Below are positions 60,562-64,000 of a DNA stretch of 64,000 nt, in pieces. The notes below the pieces were generated by a model, which did no database searches, was not told where the DNA came from, and saw only the letters and a list, made by a program, of their open reading frames with translations. The translations under genes were made by a program, and so were the position numbers. Each line of letters opens with the position of its first letter. Positions within the stretch are counted from its first letter, which is position 1. The stretch covers positions 62,001-126,000 of the forward strand of contig JAAFJN010000011.1 in assembly GCA_013298845.1 (NCBI GenBank), written 5' to 3'. The stretch comes from Chitinophagales bacterium. GTDB taxonomy: Bacteria > Bacteroidota > Bacteroidia > Chitinophagales > Saprospiraceae.

Positions 60562-61661
60562 TTTGATTCGGATATGGCTCTGGCGAGTTTAATAACGGCG
60601 TCGGCGATTTGGTTGAGGGTCGTGAGGTAGTCACGGCTGTCCATCGTTGCCTGGCTTTGGGTCAGTAATTGGAAGCGCCCGCTGAGTTGAATCGCGGTAT
60701 TTTCAAAATCGGCGTTGCCTTTGGCGTAGGCCATCAGGGAAGTAATGGCGCGGGGATATTGGGCGTTTTGAATTTCGCGCATGATATTGGTTTCTTCCGG
60801 GGCGAGGGGGCTTTCCAGCAAAGTCCGCATAAAGGCCCGGTTGGCGTTTTTGGGGTCGGGATCCACAAATTTGGTGGCTTCTTCCACAAAAAACGGCAAA
60901 AAATCGCCTTTGTCTTTGTCCCAAAAATCAATTTTAAACTGGTGCGCCAAAAAAACGCGGGTCGCATCGCTGACTTCGTGGGGACCGGCAAATTTGCGGT
61001 ACCCGGCTTTTCCGCACAAAATGCGCAGCATAATTTGGGTATGCCATTTTTCAAAATTAAACCCAACAAAAATAAAGGTCCGAATTTTTTCCAACGCCGT
61101 GCGCAAGCCATCGGGCAACCCCGAAGCCCCCAACGTGGAACCGATGAGCGAAAACAAATCTTCGTAATCGAGCACCAAGGATTCATCCTCCAACACACTG
61201 CCGCCCACGTTATAAATCAAAGGTTCTTCGCGGGTGGGCGGTGCCACGTCGTCGCTGGGCCGTTCGCCCTTTCGGTAATGCGAAAAACGGTGGGTAACGC
61301 CGTATTTAAAAAAGGTATCCGACAAAAACGTATCGGGATTGATGGACAAAATGAGGTGAAAGGGCAACCGGGCGATGGTTTTTAAAATATCCTCGTTGTA
61401 CCCCGGCGTGGCGGGTAGTCGGCTGCACAGGGTGCGCATGCTTTGGGCCACGTCCGATTTGACGGAGGCTTCCTGACCGGGAAACTGAAACAGACCATCT
61501 TCGGCGTAGTAGTGGGTAACTTCGTCCTGGTATTGTTCGTAGAGTTTATTGCGCAGGTACATGTTCATCGGTTGCCCGTCGAACTGCATGATATCCGGCC
61601 CTACAACCAGGGCGCATTGTTCGTTGGCGATGTAAGTAAGGATTTTATCGAAGGGAAACAT
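60558..61661 (-). CDS. SIR2-like domain protein with C-terminal effector-associated domain (EAD)
   Basis: A 367-residue soluble protein. Residues 10-250 have the SIR2-like (SIR2_2) layout: a first strand ANEQCALVVGPDIM at about 12-25, LPFHLILSINPDTFLSDTFF near 103-122, EEPLIYNVGGSVLEDESLVL with DYEDLF near 145-170, and FIFVGFNFEKWHTQIMLRI near 192-210. SIR2 enzymes cleave NAD+, but key positions are altered: the N-terminal GAG/GAGxS motif reads VGPDI, and the usual HG of the catalytic region reads GG (NVGGS). The domain may therefore bind rather than cleave NAD+ derivatives. The last 75 residues (TAIQLSGRFQLLTQSQATMD, then NQIADAVIKLARAI) resemble effector-associated domains that recruit STAND NTPases. 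It is the first gene of a coupled three-gene operon. Confidence 0.8.
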   Translation of the reverse strand: MFPFDKILTYIANEQCALVVGPDIMQFDGQPMNMYLRNKLYEQYQDEVTHYYAEDGLFQFPGQEASVKSDVAQSMRTLCSRLPATPGYNEDILKTIARLPFHLILSINPDTFLSDTFFKYGVTHRFSHYRKGERPSDDVAPPTREEPLIYNVGGSVLEDESLVLDYEDLFSLIGSTLGASGLPDGLRTALEKIRTFIFVGFNFEKWHTQIMLRILCGKAGYRKFAGPHEVSDATRVFLAHQFKIDFWDKDKGDFLPFFVEEATKFVDPDPKNANRAFMRTLLESPLAPEETNIMREIQNAQYPRAITSLMAYAKGNADFENTAIQLSGRFQLLTQSQATMDSRDYLTTLNQIADAVIKLARAISESK

Positions 61662-61710
61662 GATCTGGCGATTTATAAACAGAGGTTAATTTAGGGAGGA
61701 CAACCGGGGG

Positions 61711-61718
61711 CAAAGTTA
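61711..61718 (-). promoter_or_regulatory. Promoter -7 box of the SIR2/STAND/LRR operon
   Basis: Reverse strand reads TAACTTTG, matching TAnnTTTG, about 50 bases before the first ATG (61661). No comparable box was found before the second or third gene. Confidence 0.5.
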
Positions 61719-61751
61719 TTCAACTTCATCTTTGCTTAATGTAGTTTTGGC

Positions 61752-62912
61752 TTAAAACCGTAACATTATTTGGCGTTTTTGTGGGTATTCGATTAATATT
61801 TTTTCGGGAAACCCTTTTTCACGGGCGAATTGCTGTACATTTTCGAGTAATTCGGGGATATTGGTATTGGGTACCACGGCGGCCTTTTGTTGAATTTTGG
61901 GAACGGGTTTAAAAAAATTCTCCCAATGGCCCATCAAAACCACCCGTGGTTGCACGGCATTGAGCAAGGGCATCGGGAAATCGTTGGCCACGTTGTAGTT
62001 GGCCCCGCAGAGCAGCATCAGGTCCACCGGTTGTTCGCGGATCAGGTTTTCGGGCAAATACCCCACCCCTCGGTCGCAGGCCGCACCGGCGTTGGAAAAA
62101 ATGCGATAAACGGGTTTTCCGGACGGATCGAGCAGGTCAATCACGTAGTTATAGTTCAGGCCCTCTTTGTATTTGAGGCCAAAATAAGCGGGTTTTGCGG
62201 GCGGTTGGAGCACGTGTCCGTTGATAAAAGGCAGTTTATGCGGCCCAAAAAAGCAATAATGCCCCGCGTGGTTCGACGGAATGGCGGCAAAACGCATCCG
62301 CCCGCCGGGCAGGTAAAAAAACGGCGAAACGGGCAAATCACTGGCCTCCCCTTCGGTCACCGAATGCACCTTAAAAAACGGCTCCAACGATTGCAATTGC
62401 CGCGCCGTATCGGGTACGGGTGCCCCAAACGACCGCACCAAATTCACCGCCGTGGTACTGCCGTACAAGGTAACCACGGGATTGCGCAGGTACGATTGCA
62501 ACAAAAAAGGCACGTCACCGAGGTGGTCGTAATGGGCGTGTGAAATAAGAATGGTCGAAATTTGGCCGGTGCTGTCCTTTTTGGTACCCAACTCGCGTTG
62601 CAAAAAAGCGTCCATCAGCGCATAATCAGGGCGGAGGTTGCCCGTATTGAGTTGGGTCATGCTCAGGTTGGAAAAAAACGGGTCGAGCAGGAGTTTATCG
62701 CCGCCGTATTGCAACAAATAACCGCCGCACCCGATGTACGACACCAGCAGGGAGTCCGGGTTGGGTTTAGCGCGTTGGAGGGTATAGGTTTGGGGGCTTT
62801 GGTCGAGCCAATCGCGGCGCAAACGGGCGGCGCGGCGCGGTGAACAATACACCAGAAACAAACAAGAAGCGAGGATTAAAAAGAGGGTGCGTTGGTGAAG
62901 AGCCATGTACAT
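61752..62912 (-). CDS. MBL-fold metallohydrolase lipoprotein
   Basis: A 386-residue exported protein with a lipoprotein signal (QRTLFLILASCLFLVYCSPR, Cys about 24). The metallo-beta-lactamase fold begins with LLVSYIGCGGYLLQYGGDKL and LLLDPFFSNLS. It has the zinc motif SHAHYDHLGD (about 127-136), a later IPSNHAGHYCFFG, an acidic FSNAGAACDRGVG and a final VVLMGHWENFF with the last histidine. Such enzymes hydrolyse phosphodiesters, lactones or related bonds; the UlaG/NAPE-PLD-like branch is closest in layout. Two ATGs (62912, 62906) precede the signal. It lies 90 bases upstream of the SIR2 operon on the same strand, which has its own promoter. Confidence 0.88.
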   Translation of the reverse strand: MYMALHQRTLFLILASCLFLVYCSPRRAARLRRDWLDQSPQTYTLQRAKPNPDSLLVSYIGCGGYLLQYGGDKLLLDPFFSNLSMTQLNTGNLRPDYALMDAFLQRELGTKKDSTGQISTILISHAHYDHLGDVPFLLQSYLRNPVVTLYGSTTAVNLVRSFGAPVPDTARQLQSLEPFFKVHSVTEGEASDLPVSPFFYLPGGRMRFAAIPSNHAGHYCFFGPHKLPFINGHVLQPPAKPAYFGLKYKEGLNYNYVIDLLDPSGKPVYRIFSNAGAACDRGVGYLPENLIREQPVDLMLLCGANYNVANDFPMPLLNAVQPRVVLMGHWENFFKPVPKIQQKAAVVPNTNIPELLENVQQFAREKGFPEKILIEYPQKRQIMLRF

Positions 62913-63279
62913 ATGTGCTTGGTGTGGGGCAAATGTAGGGAATTCTTTATCTAATTACCATCACTAACCCCATTGATGAACAAATTGATTTTTTTGATGA
63001 GGTGGCTTACAAAAGTCTATAAAATCCATCTAATCAATTAAATACATCATTTCGACGATACAAAGGATTTTTGCGAAACGTTAAAAAAAACAAAAATTCT
63101 TATCTTTTTAGGTGTTTTAAAGAAACATTCCACTAATTTTGCACACCAAAACCAAAGAAAAAAGTACTTCTCCTCCGAATTCCAAAACCATACTGTATGA
63201 ACATTATTAGTTTTCCACGTTACACAAAAAACCTCATTACAACTGTCATTGCGAATCTGTCGTTGTAGTGTTTTATATC
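62913..63279. other. 367-base AT-rich intergenic region
   Basis: No gene was recognised; it is AT-rich with A/T runs. TAATTTTG at 63134-63141 is a candidate -7 box for the S1-domain gene, giving a leader of about 240 bases that would contain hairpin repeat copy 2. Confidence 0.55.
63134..63141 (+). promoter_or_regulatory. Possible promoter -7 box of the S1-domain gene
   Basis: TAATTTTG matches TAnnTTTG and is followed by CAC. The resulting leader would include the hairpin repeat at 63280-63366. Confidence 0.4.
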
Positions 63280-63366
63280 CTGAGCGTCGCTTGGTTTTGT
63301 GCACCACCTTATGGGGACGTCCCAAGGTGATTAACCACAAAACCTGCCGAGTCGAAGCATAACCGA
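63280..63366 (+). repeat. Hairpin repeat, copy 2
   Basis: About 87 bases similar to copy 1 (29834-29918): CTGAGCGTCGC, outer stem GGTTTTGTG (63293-63301) with CACAAAACC (63336-63344), inner stem CACCTT (63305-63310) with AAGGTG (63324-63329) around the palindrome GGGACGTCCC, and the end CCTGCCGAGTCGAAGCATAA. It ends 17 bases before the next start codon. Confidence 0.85.
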
Positions 63367-63383
63367 GTACAAAATACTTTAAG

Positions 63384-64000
63384 ATGGTAAAATCCTCAAA
63401 AGAAAATTATGCCGGAAATCCTGTTGTAAAAGTGCGGATTGTTTCCCTGAAATCATCGCATGTTACTGTTCGATTAGAAGACGGCAGTCGCGGCATTATC
63501 CCGCGCCGCGAGTGGAGTTGGGACCGCAGTGAAAAACCCGACACCTCGAAATGGGTGGAAAATTCGTCGCACGAGGCCGTACTCCTACCAGAGACAAGCC
63601 AGGCCGGTTGGGCACTCCTGAGTTTTAGGCAAAAAACCGATCCCTGGGAAGGCACCGAAAGTTGGCTGAAAGCGGGTAAAGTCATTACCGGTGAAGTGGT
63701 AAATATCCTCTCTGACAGCGTTTACGTGCAACTAAAGCCCGGCATTGACGCTTTTTGTGCCGCCGCCGACCTGCCCTTGTTCCCCGATGCTTTACCCAAA
63801 GATGTGCTTTCTTACGGCGACCAATTACGTGCTATTATTACCCGGGTAGATGCAGAAAATCGGCAAGTGGACATCAGTGTGAACGATTGGATGCGCCAAA
63901 TTGATATTCGAGCCAGCGAACAGGAAACCCGGCTTGAACGGCTTTTTCGCAAAAAAATAAACGCCGCTACCGATTTACCCCTCAACACCTTTGCCGCCCC
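63384..64000 (+). CDS. S1-domain RNA-binding protein, N-terminal part
   Basis: Open from an ATG at 63384 to the right edge (205 codons, no stop). Two S1-like OB-fold domains can be read. The first, about residues 14-45, is VVKVRIVSLKSSHVTVRLED followed by GSRGIIPRREWSW. The second, about 97-167, is GKVITGEVVNILSDSVYVQL, then PGIDAFCAAADLPLFPD, LSYGDQLRAIITRVDAENRQ and VDISV. S1 domains bind RNA or single-stranded nucleic acid. The C-terminal part seen (ASEQETRLERLFRKKINAAT) is helical, so another domain may follow outside the window. It is preceded by the hairpin repeat. The full function cannot be judged. Confidence 0.85.
   Translation, partial: MVKSSKENYAGNPVVKVRIVSLKSSHVTVRLEDGSRGIIPRREWSWDRSEKPDTSKWVENSSHEAVLLPETSQAGWALLSFRQKTDPWEGTESWLKAGKVITGEVVNILSDSVYVQLKPGIDAFCAAADLPLFPDALPKDVLSYGDQLRAIITRVDAENRQVDISVNDWMRQIDIRASEQETRLERLFRKKINAATDLPLNTFAA

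Noticed and set aside
63047-63340. Reverse-strand open frame of 97 codons upstream of the S1 gene
   Set aside because: It runs through the AT-rich leader and half of hairpin repeat copy 2; the protein has no family features, and its sequence is dictated by the repeat.

Overview
The window looks like chromosomal DNA of a Bacteroidota bacterium, most likely the Saprospirales/Chitinophagales side. The evidence is secreted proteins with type IX secretion signals of both kinds (a type A sorting domain at 20305-24951 and a CHU_C/type B domain at 36561-41333), SprB and cohesin-like repeats, DUF5723 and PorT-like barrels, a FecI/FecR pair, a short RpoD-type sigma factor, a pinensin-type leader peptide, and promoter boxes of the Bacteroidota form TAnnTTTG. 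No rRNA, tRNA, intact insertion sequence, prophage or CRISPR array was seen.

Layout. 1-5 kb: start of a TolC-type efflux gene behind its TetR regulator, potassium permease Kup, fructose-1,6-bisphosphatase and a BASS transporter. 5-10.4 kb: a DUF1460 lipoprotein, then a three-gene envelope operon (barrel, lipoprotein, DUF5723). 10.5-18.2 kb: paaB with rluE, a SulP transporter, an RNA methyltransferase, folD, a membrane-anchored actin-fold protein, surE. 18.3-26.4 kb: a LysM protein, a 1548-residue type IX cargo, a processive glycosyltransferase. 26.5-31.7 kb: a FecR/ECF sigma pair with no receptor gene beside it, Crp/Fnr and LytTR regulators, a helical protein. 31.7-36.2 kb: a RiPP-like precursor, an M28 peptidase, an HD-PycTM protein, hutI. 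36.5-46.4 kb: a 1590-residue SprB/cohesin cargo, a HEAT-like protein, a TPR-like protein, a secreted trypsin-like protease with a dockerin-like tail. 46.7-56.5 kb: paaA, a DUF6786 protein, a phosphoesterase, rpoD, pbpC, a barrel, an alpha/beta hydrolase. 56.6-61.7 kb: a tightly coupled operon of SIR2-like/EAD protein, STAND NTPase and LRR/outer-membrane protein. 61.7-64 kb: an MBL-fold lipoprotein and the start of an S1-domain protein.

The most unusual loci are (1) the SIR2-EAD / STAND / LRR-barrel operon, which looks like a conflict or signalling cassette joining a cytoplasmic sensor to the outer membrane; (2) a lone pinensin-type leader peptide with a cysteine-free core; (3) a family of intergenic elements built from 7-bp repeats, two copies of which flank a three-gene block in inverted orientation; (4) two copies of an approximately 86-nt hairpin repeat whose inner stem keeps its pairing while its sequence changes; (5) a phenylacetyl-CoA epoxidase whose A and B subunits lie 36 kb apart; and (6) several promoters placed so that transcription would begin at the A of the start codon.

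Functions are inferred from motifs read by eye. No database search was run, and residue positions inside large proteins are approximate.
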